In this document: positions 1 to 11,464 of the stretch, piece by piece
Numbering within the stretch: the first letter of the stretch is position 1
Layout of the letters: the number at the start of each line of letters is the position of its first letter
NCBI GenBank assembly: GCA_013398015.1
Contig: VZRR01005726.1
Location: forward strand, 1-64,000
Direction of reading: 5' to 3'
DNA length: 64,000 bases
Origin: Oreocharis arfaki
Lineage: Eukaryota > Chordata > Aves > Passeriformes > Paramythiidae
The notes under the pieces: model-generated
What the model was told of the DNA's origin: nothing
The model's database searches: none
The model's input: the letters and a program-made list of their open reading frames with translations, nothing else
Made by a program: the position numbers and the translations under genes

Positions 1-1991
1 CTAGCCAATAAATCTGCTGTGAGTGTGCACATCTGTACTGTGAGGTAGTCAGCTGAGACTCTGCTTTGGCTGGGTCGGGTTCAAATACCTGAGTGCGAAG
101 CAGATGTCCAGCTTCTCTCATTTGCAGTGCAGGCGACTGTGCGTGTGACATCAGGTATGTGCTTCCAGAGGGGAAGGTTTTCCTGGAGAGTGTGATATAC
201 AATCAGTTCCTGCCCCAGCCTCCTCTGATAAACCCTGGGAACACCTAGTATCATCAAGCTAAGGTCATTCAGGGCAACTGGCACACTCTTGCTTCTGCCC
301 CACTGCATGACAACTTTTTCATGTAGCCAGCTGCCTTTGCTGTTTCTTCGGAATCTCTAAATTGAAAATCTCATTGAGGAGATTAAAAAAAAAAAAAAAA
401 GTCCACGGATTGTGCTTTAGCTTTTCTAGTTTTAACTGCAGGTGGTGCTCCCTCTCCAAGGGAAGATTACTACAAAGAGCTATGCAAGAAGATTTCACCC
501 AGGCCAGCAGCGTTCCACAAATTGCCTTGCCTTGCGTGCAACCCTGCACCCTAAGTTAACTTAACTGAAGAAATCCCCAAATTTAGAAAACTTCTGATCT
601 GTGTCTTGGGTCTCCAGCTGTCCTTTAACCACGCCCCCATGGCCGCAATGTGCAGTCAGATGCAAGTCTTTTACAAAGTGCTGGGCTTCATGCTCATAAT
701 TCCATCAGAGTCTTTGCTTTCCAACGCTGTGGTTCTCACTCAGGTTTGTTAGCAGACCTGGTCCAAAAGCAGGCTTACCTATTCCAAAGCTGGGATCCTT
801 ATGTTGTAATGTCGATCCACCCCAACGTGCTTTACAACATTTTTGGATCAGGAAATGGCAACAACGATCAAATGCATCTGACACCAGACTCCTATTCCTC
901 CAGATGGTCCCAAGTTCAGATGTTCACACAAGAGGGGACCTATAGGTATTGGTCCTGCAAGATTGTATAGTTGCTGTATGGCTCCTGTATCTCATCCTTA
1001 ATGAAGCCCCTATATCTCGTTGGCCTGTTGATAATATCTCTAAGAACAGCTTCCATGAACAACTTCTGTAAAATACCCCTTTAACAGCAAAGTAGGAATG
1101 TTCTCTAATCTATTTCTCTCAGTAACTTCGTGTACTACATAAAACCAGAGGCATGTCATCTAACCGTACAAAAAATACAGTATTTAACAAAATAATCATA
1201 TTTTTGGTATTAAGAAATTAGGGCACACCAAGGGTTTATCACACATGGAGTGTAGCATGAAGATTTACATAATGGTATTTCTTTAGGTAGCTGGTAGGTG
1301 CCACAAAATCACGCATGGTCTAATTTAAATAGGGTTTCTGCTTCTGTATGGTTACACTGCTACTGAGAGAAATGTGAGCTCATCTGGAGTCTGTTTTGAA
1401 GTCACTACAATGGTGCCATGCATAACCCTGAATAGAGAGAAAGAGTTTCAAAGATTTAAAAAAAAAAGAGGAGGGTTTATTTTGAACGTCTACCTTTTAT
1501 ATTTGTCACATCCCCCATGGGACTACTTGTGGATTCAAGAAATCGTTAGTAAAAGTTCATTTATTGTTTCTGCATGCTTTCAGGAGGAGATACAGGGAAA
1601 TCATTGCTCTGAAGTGTCTGAGCTCTGCTAAGATATGATGTAGGGTTTTGTTATGGTTCCCTGTGACATTTATAATTCTCATCTCACTTCAGAGCCTGCA
1701 TGGCTCAGGATGAAGGAAGATGTACTGTGGCATCCAGAAACTCTCTGTACTGTACAGATGAAGATCAGTCAAGGACAGGATGGAAATTCTTTATTGTCTT
1801 AATACATGTGCAGTTTGCTTTGGGGAAATTCTGTATTACTAGGAAGACAATATAATAAGATAAACTTGGTAATCTATGTGATATGTAGTTCAGTTTAAAT
1901 CTCACCATGGTGAATGACAAAACTATGAATGAAAGCAAAGTTGTGCAAATTCCCCCATGTGCCTGTCAGCTCTTCTTAGAGGTCATGTATA

Positions 1992-2043
1992 GAATGAGAC
2001 CTGACTTACTGTGAAAAGAATGAGAACTGACTTACTGTGAAAA
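1992..2043. repeat. 26-bp tandem duplication
   Basis: Two adjacent copies of a 26-bp unit beginning GAATGAGA and ending TGTGAAAA differ by one base (C versus A at unit position 9). No function is inferred. Confidence 0.85.
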
Positions 2044-2424
2044 GAAACCTTGCAACAGCAAAGATAGGATGAGGCTGTGGAAGCAGTTGCAAAGAAAACA
2101 CATCAAGAGGTCATCCTTGAGTTGTGACAATGTTGTTTAGTGATCAATGAAAACTTACTGTATTATTGAGCCATTCAGCACATTTCTAAGTGTTTCAGAA
2201 AAAAAAAAGCAATAAAGTCTATTTCCACTTGCTTCTGATTACCTGTTTTGTCCCAAGGAGAGGCTCCCTTCTTGCTCAACTGTATTATACCACAGACTTT
2301 TCAGGCTACGGTACACAAAGAGTGGTGTTTTGGCCATCTACTGGCTCCACTTTAGCTGGAGAACTTGCTCTGTAGAGATTAGGCATGTGAAACCATTGCA
2401 TTTCCCATGGGAATGCCAGCGGAA

Positions 2425-2450
2425 CTGAATGTTCTCCATTGAACATTCAG
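2425..2450. repeat. Perfect inverted repeat, 10-bp arms
   Basis: Arms CTGAATGTTC and GAACATTCAG flank a 6-base spacer. A partial third copy of the motif follows near 2470. It could form a small hairpin or be a chance palindrome. Confidence 0.8.
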
Positions 2451-5164
2451 GGAGAACAATGTTCTTCTTGAATGTTTTTCAGGCTCTGGCCCCACCTTCC
2501 ATGTTTTCCAAAAAAATCACATGATTTGCTTTGGAGGGAAGATAATTTCATGAGCATTTAATTTAATCTTAATATGGATAAGCTTTGCATTTCTTCCCTA
2601 CTTTTGCTATAGTTTGACCTCGACAGCAACACCTGCCTGTAAATCAAGAGAACAATTGATGTGCTGGTACGTGTGGCATCACTCCTGGGAGAACGAGATC
2701 AGAAATGTTAAAAAAAAATAATGTGAGGGAGAGAAGGGTTTTTCAGGGGAAATCAGTGCACAGGTATGTGTATTTCTCCCTGTGGAGAAGGATTCAGTTA
2801 CTAGGAGAGGCTGGGGGAAGGAGCCATCCAAAGCCTATGCTCATCCTCCACGCATGCCTGAGTCACTGGGTCAGTTCTGCTGTGATGTTCACACCAAGTA
2901 CCGACGTTTCTGAGACTACATTGCCACAGTTCACAACAGTGTGAATGATGGCACACATTACAGAAATATGTATTCTGTGAAATATGAAATACAGAACAGG
3001 TTATTTATGTATGATATGTTACATATACTCTATCATGCATGGTATATAATATAAAATATGAAAAATACAATATATATATCTTATCAAATCTTATGACCTT
3101 GGTCCTCTGCAATCACTTTTCCTTCAAGACTGGAATATCTGGGAAACCTGAGCTCTTTTAAGATAGGCAGAAAAATTTGGTGGGAATGTTGCTCCTCTCA
3201 AAGCCAGCTCCCCTATCTCAAGATCCCTCTGGTTAATCAGTAATTGTCCAAATGTGACGGGGAAGAGTGTAGTTTAATTCCAAATTCACAACACTGTCTC
3301 TTGTCAATGATGGCGTCACTTGTGTTGTCAAATTTGATCTTGTTGCCAAAAAATGTACCAGGGAATCAGTTATCATGCATCAGTTCACCTGTTGAGCTGG
3401 GAACCAATATTGTCTGAGGAGCCAGTTTCCAAAAAAAAGCTATTTCAAAGAACTGTGTTCAGAAGAGGTTTTATGAAAATTTGTTCAGCAAATAAGTCAA
3501 AACAAAGTGGTACAAATACTTCAAAATTAATTTTTCACCTTAGCAAGAAGGAAATAACTCAAATACAAAATGCAGTTTTAAATTATAGGGAGCAATAACA
3601 GGTGACCAGGCATTCCAGTGCTGTGTTCTGCCCATGCTTTAGTCATTAAATGGTGTGTGAAGACTTCAGGTTCTGCCTGCAGGTGGAACCTTGGCATTCA
3701 AACCAGCTCGGTGACGAGGGAGAGCTGCTCTGGACACGTCTTTTAGCAGTCGACTGTTAGCATCCTGCACATATATTACAGAATACAGGAAGCAGGTATG
3801 CCTGCTTGTCACCTGGTTTCCTGGCAGACAACATCTGACCTTGAGCCTAATTTGTACGTTTGGCAGCGAGCTAAACCAGCCTGATCTTGTCCTGCGGTTG
3901 GTTCTGCCTGTGAAATCGTAATTCTTCTTACCGCCTTTCTGAGGACAGGTTATCTGCAGGGTGCTTGACAGGCTTTACAGGCCAGACACGTTTGAGGCTT
4001 ACCCTGCTAAGACACCAATGGAGGCACCCTCATGACTCACCCAAGCGAGCCCTGCAGCCCAGCAAGCCCACGCAATTTGGGAATCCGGCCTCAGTGGTGC
4101 CAATGGATTTGCTTCCACATGGAAGTGCAGCACGGCATAAAAACTGCTCTGAAGCCTAACCTGATGTAAAGTGCCAGTGTGAGCTGCACCTGAGTTACTG
4201 AATCCTGCTGTAAATCAGCTGCTCCGAGCACACCAGCTGTTCCCTGCTAACACGTGCACACAGCTCCGGGACCCAAGCTCACCCTTCTCTTTAGAGCAGT
4301 GCTGTGCCCTAGGGACACAGCAGCTCATGCTGGCCCCTCATCAGATGAACACAGGAGTGCACACAGAGCCTGGCCTTTGGGTGAGAAAGGTGACCCATGC
4401 GAGAGCTGTTGGCTGGACTGAGGCAGCAGAGTGCACCTAAACCTTGTGACAGGCCTCTTCACCCCATTTGGGTGTAGATACAAGTCACACTGGGTTTTAT
4501 CTGTACAGTGCTGTCACTTTTCAGCAACTGAATTTTTCAAATGCTGGTTGTAATAAATCTTATTTTTCATTAGTGTTAGTGTCAAAATCTTTGAAATTTT
4601 TGCACATACACTGCGTAAGAGGGGGGGCCTTTGTCCTAGAAGAAGGTGTTGAGAGAAAATATATGGAAAAAAGTCTCTTTCTGAATTTCATCGAGGAAGT
4701 ATCTTTCTCCCTGGGTCTTATGACTGATAATTCTGTCACTTGAGAAACTCCCTAATGACTCTAAATAACTATGGATGAGTGACAGGTTTGTAAAAGTAAA
4801 AAGCAGGGCTCTTCCACCAGGCTACTGCATTCCCACCTGGATCTTCATGTTTGTTACTCCATAAATCAGCAGGATCTTTCCTCAATGGTTCAGACACTTT
4901 AGTTATTGAATCTTTAGCATAGAAAGGATAGGTCACCCATGGGCCAAAACAACAGAGTGCTGACACTGTTTCTTGCAGATTCTCTTCCTCTCTTGGTATA
5001 CAGGATCATTACCCTTTAAGGGGCTGCTCTTTTCCAGCTCCATAGATGTCACTTTTTTGGCTGCTTGTTCACTAGGACACTTCTTCTCATGCCCCTAAGA
5101 CGGACACTTGCAGTCCCCATATATTTATGACTGGGAAAAGTGTGCTGCAGGAGGTGAGGAGGTG

Positions 5165-6025
5165 CTTGTTTAACAAATTTGCCTGTGGCACCCCTTGACA
5201 ACAGATCCACCATCCAAAAGGGTCTCTAAGGCAGGTGGAATGGGCTGGCAAGGACCCCTCTGAAATCTGAAGTGGACAAAGTCCTGCACCTGGGAAGGAA
5301 GAACCCCTTGCAATGATACATTCTGGGGACTGACTGTCCCCTGACTGAGCTGGGGAGCAGCTCTGCTGGAAAAGACCTGGTGGTGTTTGTAGGCACCCAG
5401 GGGAACATGAACCAAGACTTCCCCAGCAGCCAAAATGACCAACAGCATCCTGAGCTGTACTAACAGGAGCCTAAACCAGCAGATTAAGGGGCTCATTGCT
5501 TCTTTGGCAGCATTTAAAACACTGCATCCAGTTTGGGGTGATGTAGCATAAAAAGATGTTGGTACACTGGGAGAGTGCAACGGAGGGCCATGGAGAAGGT
5601 CAGGGGACTGCAGCACTTGCCCTGGGAGGAGAAGCTGGGGAATTGGGTTTGTTCAGCCTGGAGAAAATGTTTGGTGGGACCTAATAGCAGCTTTCCCACT
5701 TTATAAGCAAGTTACTGAGAAGATGAAGCCAGACATTTTGGAGAGCACGTTGTGGGAGGATGAAAATGTGAGAGACATAAATCAAATCAAGGGAGTACTT
5801 CCAACTGATATAGTAAGAACATTTCATGATGAGGTCAGCAAATTTTAAATCACACCACCCAGACAAGATGGGGAGCCTCCATACTCAGAGGTTTTCAAGA
5901 CCTGACTGCATAAAGCCACCAGCAAACATAATTCACCTCACAGGTGTCCCTGTATTAAGCAGCAGACTGGACCTGATGGCAACCAAAGGTCACTTCCAAC
6001 TTCAATTATCCAGCAATCCTACAAT
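5165..6025 (+). mobile_element. CR1 LINE, 3' portion, degenerate
   Basis: The sequence follows the plus-strand 3' end of a chicken-repeat-1 (CR1) non-LTR retrotransposon. It carries remnants of the reverse transcriptase end (leader about GTCCTGCACCTGGGAAGG at 5281, 'TTCAGCCTGGAGAAAATG' near 5655), then the 3' UTR, ending around 5985-6025 with the typical 'AAGGTCACTTCCAACTTCAATTAT' type tail. It is 5'-truncated, frame-broken and diverged, so it is an old dead copy. Confidence 0.85.
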
Positions 6026-6329
6026 CTTCCTGGCTCTCTGGATCATTCAAGCTCATCACATAAGGACCAAGACTAGCAAATCCCGGTATTTCCTGAGCCA
6101 CACTGTCCCTGAGGAATCTCATTATAAATAAAAATGATCAATGTCCCTTGTCCATCCCTTCTATTCAGCCATGTCAGACTGACGCTGTCCTGATGGGGAT
6201 TTCAGTGCACTGACATTGACTCAGTGGGTCTAATGAGCTCCTTTGCATTGTGCTTGCACTCAGCAATTAATGTGCCCCAGCAATTTGTCTCTCCTCTGAT
6301 TAGTATTTGGGGGTTTCTTGGTGAATTTG

Positions 6330-6889
6330 CAATTTTTGGAAGGGAATTTTTTGAGATGTGGTTCTCCTGCTTTTGAGAGAGTAGAATAACATCCAACCAC
6401 AAGTGGAAGAAAAAGAGAACTGAGAGAGCATCTGTGGGTCTGTGGGATTTCAACACACAAGATGCTCTTCCAAGAAAGCCCATGACAGTTCCTACAAGCA
6501 GCTGATCAAGACTGAAAGTAAAAGGAAAGAACACTAAACTTACACCAGGGTGTTTTTTTTGTGGAAAAACCCCAGTTCCAGAGTTCTCTTTTGGCCAAGT
6601 CACTTTCAAGTGCTGTGTGCAGGGATAGCTCAGCATGAGCAGGGTTCAGCACCAGGAGCTCCTCCTGCTCGGCTGCTGGAGCCCAGGCTGCAGGGTCTCT
6701 GTCCAGGGCTGCTTTTCCCGGTGCCGCTGCCCAGGCTGCAGGGGCAGCCCGTGCTGAGCTTGGCTGTGTGAGCCACAGACAGGCACGCACGTGTGCACGG
6801 CGAGGACACGGCCACGGCCCCCTGCAGCGGCTGCCACACACCAGGGGCTGCCCTCAGCCCCCCACAGCTGGCACTGCCAGCACTCCCAC
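6330..6889. repeat. Dispersed GC-rich repeat, copy A
   Basis: From about 6575 to 6889 this is nearly identical to 19019-19333, including the tract beginning CCAGTTCCAGAGTTCTCTTT. Weaker similarity extends left to about 6330 (against 18740). The right boundary is abrupt: both copies match up to CAGCACTCCCA and then diverge. On the minus strand the unit therefore begins TGGGAGTGCTGG, which would suit an LTR start, but no poly(A) signal, target duplication or internal protein was identified. Open frames across it are unlike any protein I know. I call it an unclassified interspersed repeat. Confidence 0.8.
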
Positions 6890-9023
6890 AGAATGCCAGA
6901 GACACAGCCCGCTCTCCTTCCTCCTCTGCACACCATCCACGTGGAAGCCCACTAGAGGACACCTGCACACCCTCGCTCTCCACAGCCACAAGCACTTCCA
7001 CAGGTGCTTCCAACAGGACTGAGAGCCCTCAGCCTGGCCGGTCTCATACCTGCCTCTGGGCTCTCTCACCCAAGGACACTCTGGTGTCTCCTACTCCCTG
7101 GCTAGTGCAGCTTGCTGCTTGCAGCCAGCCCACACACACACAGAGCACACACTGCTCTCATTGGTGTTCTGGCAGTTGTGGGTGCCTGAATCCCAGCACG
7201 AGTCTCCTGCCTGTCTGAAATCCCTGTCCGGATCCATGCCCTACTTGCTGGCTGCTCCAGCTCGATCTTTGCTGGCAAATCACACCAGTATAACTCCTCT
7301 TCAACTGAAAATGTCTTTGTTTGATGAAGTGAATGGAGCAGAGGCTGTCATATTGCACATATCCTTACAAGCTTGCCTTCCCAAATAACAATATTCGCAA
7401 GTGCTGGAAGCCTGCAGACAAGAAGAGCGAGATGTGTCTTAGCAGGGCAGAAGGAGTCACCCGTAGAGCTGGTGACTGAAGGAGAAGAGACAGCAAGGCT
7501 CAACAGAACAGTCCATTGGGGTTTAGGCAGGATCCATGCCTCTTCAATCCGGTCTTGCAGACCCCACACCCTGTAGCATTAATGCAAGTGCAGCCATGGC
7601 TTCCCTGCCGAAGCACCACACACTGCTCTGTGCCACACAGTGCTCGAAGCTTGGGGAAGGTGCTCTTAGACCCGTCATGCCCACCCAGTGACCCAGGTCT
7701 CAGAGTTCTCTCTAACTTTTCCCTCCCTTCCATTCATGATAGTGGTTTGGCTGGTGCAGACAGTTCCCTCTGAGTGGACATCATAATGTCTTACAAAAAA
7801 TGCAAGCAGAAATTAAAACCCATTCAAACAAACAAACAAACAAACAAACAAACAAACAAACAAACAATCCTTCTTAATTTTTTGTTACTTTTGTGTTAAA
7901 AATTGGTTTTATGCGACTGTAGATTTTCATGAAAATTTTGAGAGACAACCTAAAACGTTTTGTGAAAACATAAACCAGAAATACTTTAAATTACTGAAAA
8001 AGGAACAAGGCTTCAGAATTGACTCTGGGAATTGTTCTAGTGATGACTTTGTAATCTTGTCCAGAATGCCTGTTAGTTAATTTCAAAACTAGCAGAGAGG
8101 AAGCACAATCTTCACCAGCATGACCCTGTGAAGCAAGTTCCTACTGATATGTGACCAAAGGAAGTTATTTAATATTTATAGGAAAAAACGCAGAAAAACA
8201 GGTAATTTTACACTTCACTGTGCATAATTCAATGCAATTAAATAACTCATTAAATGACCTTTCTTGTGCTTGGCAATTGGTCAGGTAGACCAGAGCAGAA
8301 CGAGTGAAATCAAAGGCCCTTGAAAGACAGTGTCCCGAGAGAGGATTGGTTGAGTTCTGATAGTTGAGTTCACACTACGGAATTCCCTGCAGGAGAGTTT
8401 ATGGGATGCTGTTTTCTCTAAAGCAGAATCCCAGTAGGAGTTGTTGAGAGCCTGGTGTAGCATTTGGGAAAACCAATAACTTGATGTAGGATAGAATGGT
8501 ACCCATGCCGAGAAGAAAATAAAGGAGGATGGGGAAATGAGGAGAAACAATGTTGGCGGTCCATAGACAGAAATGGAAAGAGTTGATGGAGGAAAAACAT
8601 TAAAAAGAAATATTTTCTGAGGCATTTACTTCAGACTGAATTGGGGAATTGTTTAGAGTCATATTTAGCACAACAAGATTGTGACTTGACGTGTCTGTGA
8701 AAGACACCGTGTCTAACCAGATTCAAGTGTTTAATTGCAAAACTGACAGGATAAAGCACCATTTACAATATTCAGGATTTAGTACAAAATAAATATCTGC
8801 AAAGATCTATGGTGGTCTTTTGCCATGCTTCTGCTTTAAAATTCTGACTTTGAAGCTCATTTTACATCATGCCAGAAGGTCTCTGTTTGCATCCTGTTTC
8901 TGGGTTCTAGACTGTAACTTTCTGTCAGGTTTTGAGACAACAATATTGATGGTTTTGATTATTATCTATGATAGTACCATGTATATCTATTGCTATACAT
9001 AAATATATATGTGATTACATATG
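6890..9023. other. Non-coding stretch
   Basis: No gene or recognisable transposon is seen apart from the microsatellite at 7824. The left half (6890-7780) is GC-richer and the right half AT-rich. Short open frames here lack splice signals or motifs that would support coding. Confidence 0.5.
7824..7867. repeat. (CAAA)n microsatellite
   Basis: About eleven uninterrupted CAAA units follow an A-rich lead. A length polymorphism is likely at such a tract. Confidence 0.95.
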
Positions 9024-9110
9024 TCACAGAACCAGAGAATGGTTTGGGTTGGAAGGGACACTAAAGAACCCTTTGAGGGATGGGGCATCCACAGCTTCAG
9101 GGGGCGGAAC
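9024..9110 (-). mobile_element. CR1 LINE 3' end fragment, minus strand
   Basis: The plus strand reads 'TCACAGAACCAGAGAATGGTTTGGGTTGGAAGGGACACTAAAGAACC' in short matching blocks. This is the reverse complement of the standard CR1 3' terminus. The copy is truncated after about 85 bp and abuts a second CR1 in the opposite orientation. Confidence 0.8.
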
Positions 9111-9707
9111 ATGAGCCATCAGTGTGCCCAGGTGGCCAAGAAGGCCAATGGCACCTGGCCTGTGGCCATCGAGACCAGGGCAGTGATTGTTGGGCTGCAC
9201 TCAGCACTGGTGAGGCCACACCTGGAATCCTGTGTCCAGTTTTGGGCCCCTCACTGCAAGAAAGACACTGAGGGGCTGGAGCGTGTCCAGAGAAAGGCAA
9301 CAGAGCTGGTGAAGGGTCTGGAGCACAGGTCTGATGACGAGCTGGGGGTGTTTATACTGGAGAAAAGGAGGCTCAGGGGAGGTATGTTTTCCTTTGACAA
9401 TACCTGAAAAGGAGCTAGTGGCAAGATAGGAGTTTGGCCCTTCTCCCAGGCAAGGGAGGGACCAGGGGAAATGCCCTCCACTTGTGCATGGAGAGGTTCA
9501 GGCTGGGTATTAGGAAAAATTTCTTCACTAAAAGCATGATTAAGCTTTGGAATGGGCAGCCCAGGGAAGTGGTGGAGTCACCACCATTGGAAGTGTTCAA
9601 AACACAAGTAGAAGTGACATTTGCAATATGGTTTAGTGGGCATGGTGGCATTGAGTCGATGTTTGGAATTGATGATCTTGGAGGCCTTTTCCAACAATAT
9701 TGACACT
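9111..9707 (+). mobile_element. CR1 LINE, 3' portion
   Basis: This is a plus-strand CR1 copy. It carries the end of the reverse transcriptase frame (matching blocks around CACTGGTGAGGCCACACCTG at 9208, GGAGCGTGTCCAGAGAAAGG at 9278 and CTGGAGAAAAGGAGGCTCAG at 9358). The 3' UTR then ends near 'GATGATCTTGGAGGCCTTTTCCAACAATATTGA'. A frame of 128 codons survives across 9021-9407 but is a decayed fragment of the element. Confidence 0.9.
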
Positions 9708-10137
9708 GTTATACTAAGGAGAAAAGGGAATTAAAAAAAAAAGCAACGCAAACGCCCTCTCTGCCACCTGGATATCTCCCAAAAAAACTCTAAGGAAAAC
9801 TAAGGTTGTGTATTAGATGTGCTTCCCAGAAAAGCAAAAACATAAACGGCATCAGGCAGAAACATTCTACACCACGCGTGTCACAAGGTATTTTGATAGC
9901 TTTTTATTACTCTGATTCCATTTTCTTCTGGAGGAGAAGGACAAACAAGAACTGAAGTTCCCCCATTTCTACAAGCCACTCATGCTTCAACCGACTTCTG
10001 AACAAGAGGAAGAAGATGTCTGGTTGTAGGACCACAGAAAGTAAAATATAATGGATAATGAGTTTTGATCCTTGGGGGTAATATTGGACGCTTTCAGTTC
10101 CGTTGACTAGGGTGTTGCACAAGGCTTCTGTGCAAGC

Positions 10138-10143
10138 TATAAA
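10138..10143 (+). promoter_or_regulatory. TATA box of the crystallin-fold gene
   Basis: TATAAA in the context GCAAGCTATAAATGGAGG lies about 90 bp before a good splice donor, placing a start site near 10165-10170. The spacing fits a short non-coding first exon. No transcript evidence is available. Confidence 0.65.
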
Positions 10144-10167
10144 TGGAGGCAGGTGAGATGCCCCTCA

Positions 10168-10232
10168 CAAAGAGCAGCCCTGCACTGGAGGAATTGCCCT
10201 CAGCTCTCCCCAGCCCTGCAGCTGACACCAAG
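10168..10232 (+). other. Predicted 5' UTR exon of the crystallin-fold gene
   Basis: The exon is inferred from the TATA box upstream and a consensus donor (CACCAAG|GTGAGAG, GT at 10233). It would splice to the acceptor at 10697-10698 (polypyrimidine tract, then CATGCAG), giving a 466-bp intron entirely in the 5' UTR. The exon has no ATG, consistent with an untranslated leader. The 5' edge is approximate. Confidence 0.55.
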
Positions 10233-10751
10233 GTGAGAGGCACACTTTGTGCAGGAGAACTGCAAGGGTTTCTTGGGTGGCTGCTGTGAATTGCAGGGGA
10301 AGGGAAGGAGGCTTTAGTGCTGGGTGAGAGCTGCAGCACGTGTGTGAGGGTCTGCTGTCTGCATGTGCAGAGACTGAACCCATCTTGGAGGGGAAGAGGA
10401 GATGGCTGCTGCAGGACAAACAAAGCTGACAAAGGGAGAAGGTGGAGGGGGCCAATGGTACCCAATTGTGAGGGGTGAATGTGAGGGTATTTTACAACCT
10501 ACTCCTGGGCATACAACTAAACCAACACGCACACGTGTCATGATCTCACTGTTTTCCAGCTCCTTCTATGTTTATTCTTTGTTCAAAATGTTTTATTTTT
10601 CCTTTTTCCCTTTTTCCATCCTGGGTGTCCTCATTTTGTTTCAAGGTCTAAACAGCTTCTTACAAGCATTGCTTGTTTTCTGTCTTCCTTTCATGCAGGC
10701 TGTCATTCAGCTCCTAGAGGAAGAAATTCACACTCTAGAAGTCCTGCTGAG

Positions 10752-11282
10752 ATGGGAAAAATCATCCTTTATGAGCGTGCCGACTTCCAGGGCTTGTCCA
10801 AAGAATTCACCTCTGACATTGCCAATCTAAGAGATGAAGATTGGAATGATCTTGCCTCCTCAGCAAAAGTAATTGGCCAGCCTTGGGTGGCTTATGAGCA
10901 CTCAAACTATGGAGGCCAATTTCTGGTCCTTGAGGAGGGAGACCATAACTCTTTTGGTAGAAAGATGAATAATAGGGTCAGTTCTCTGCAGATGATCACT
11001 GAAGATCTGAGCAATCCCCAGATCACTCTCTATGAGCATGCCAACTATCAAGGGAGGAGCAAAGTAGTAACAGAAGCAAAAAACCTGGCTGCGGGGCGTG
11101 ACAACGACATCATGTCTTCTCACAAAGTCCAGAGAGGTGTCTGGCTGCTGTGTGAGCACGGCGATGGAAGCGGAATTCAATACCTTGCTCGAGATCGTGA
11201 AAACCTTCCAAATTACAAGGCAATCAACCTCAATGACAAGCTTTCCTTCCTGCGTCCCCTTCGTGCTGGCCGTTCTTATTAG
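10752..11282 (+). CDS. Beta/gamma-crystallin-fold protein, EDSP/EP37-like
   Basis: A 176-residue protein encoded in one uninterrupted exon. It has four Greek-key motifs forming two beta/gamma-crystallin domains: residues 3-41, 45-82, 91-128 and 130-167. The tyrosine-corner pattern Y-E-x-x-x-(F/Y)-x-G is clear in three motifs (YERADFQG, YEHSNYGG, YEHANYQG) and degenerate in the fourth (CEHGDGSG). Each motif carries a Ca2+-binding-type (N/D)(N/D)xx(S/T)S segment: NDLASS (32-37), NNRVSS (73-78), NDIMSS (118-123) and NDKLSF (161-166, last Ser lost). There is no signal peptide or membrane segment, so it is presumably cytosolic. The pattern and length resemble amphibian and sauropsid epidermal differentiation-specific proteins rather than lens crystallins, whose domains are split by introns. 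The ATG at 10752 is chosen because MGKIILYE starts motif 1 exactly. Function in birds is unknown to me; a structural or calcium-buffering epithelial role is inference. Confidence 0.9.
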   Translation: MGKIILYERADFQGLSKEFTSDIANLRDEDWNDLASSAKVIGQPWVAYEHSNYGGQFLVLEEGDHNSFGRKMNNRVSSLQMITEDLSNPQITLYEHANYQGRSKVVTEAKNLAAGRDNDIMSSHKVQRGVWLLCEHGDGSGIQYLARDRENLPNYKAINLNDKLSFLRPLRAGRSY

Positions 11283-11438
11283 AATGCAAATCCTGCAAAG
11301 CTGAGGAAAGATGCAGCCCCAGCAAGAAATGTGAGACCTTGATCTCTGCTTCTGCCACTTTCTTTGTGATTTGCCTGAAAATGCTCTTGTGATACCACGG
11401 CTTCTGCCATTGTCTATAATCTCTTTTGGGTTGTAGCC

Positions 11439-11444
11439 ATTAAA
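11439..11444 (+). terminator. Poly(A) signal (ATTAAA) of the crystallin-fold gene
   Basis: ATTAAA lies about 157 bp after the stop codon and is followed by a GT-rich stretch (GTGGGTCTGTTTT near 11465). This gives a 3' UTR of roughly 170-190 bp. It is the second most common vertebrate variant of the signal. Confidence 0.7.
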
Positions 11445-11464
11445 GATTTTCTTGCAAGCAACAG

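Larger units (their letters stand above)
1..5164. other. Non-coding stretch, no recognisable gene
   Basis: I see no conserved protein, RNA gene or clear transposon here. Open frames are short (longest about 106 codons, near 650-970) and have no recognised motif or splice context. Visible structures are an A-run near 386, a 26-bp tandem duplication near 1992, a 10-bp inverted repeat near 2425, and an AT-rich tract around 3000-3090. Confidence 0.6.

Noticed and set aside
6627..6655. tRNA-like string GGATAGCTCAGCATGAGCAGG followed by GGTTCAGC
   Set aside because: It resembles A- and B-box elements, but the spacing is far too short for a tRNA or tRNA-derived SINE and no cloverleaf can be drawn. 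The same string recurs in the second repeat copy.
6630..7013. Minus-strand open frame of 127 codons with Cys/Ser/Gly-rich peptide
   Set aside because: The same peptide recurs at 19075-19413 because the underlying DNA is a dispersed repeat. The frames diverge at the repeat boundary.
9021..9407. Open frame of 128 codons
   Set aside because: This is the decayed C-terminal reverse transcriptase region of a CR1 copy joined to an inverted CR1 tail.
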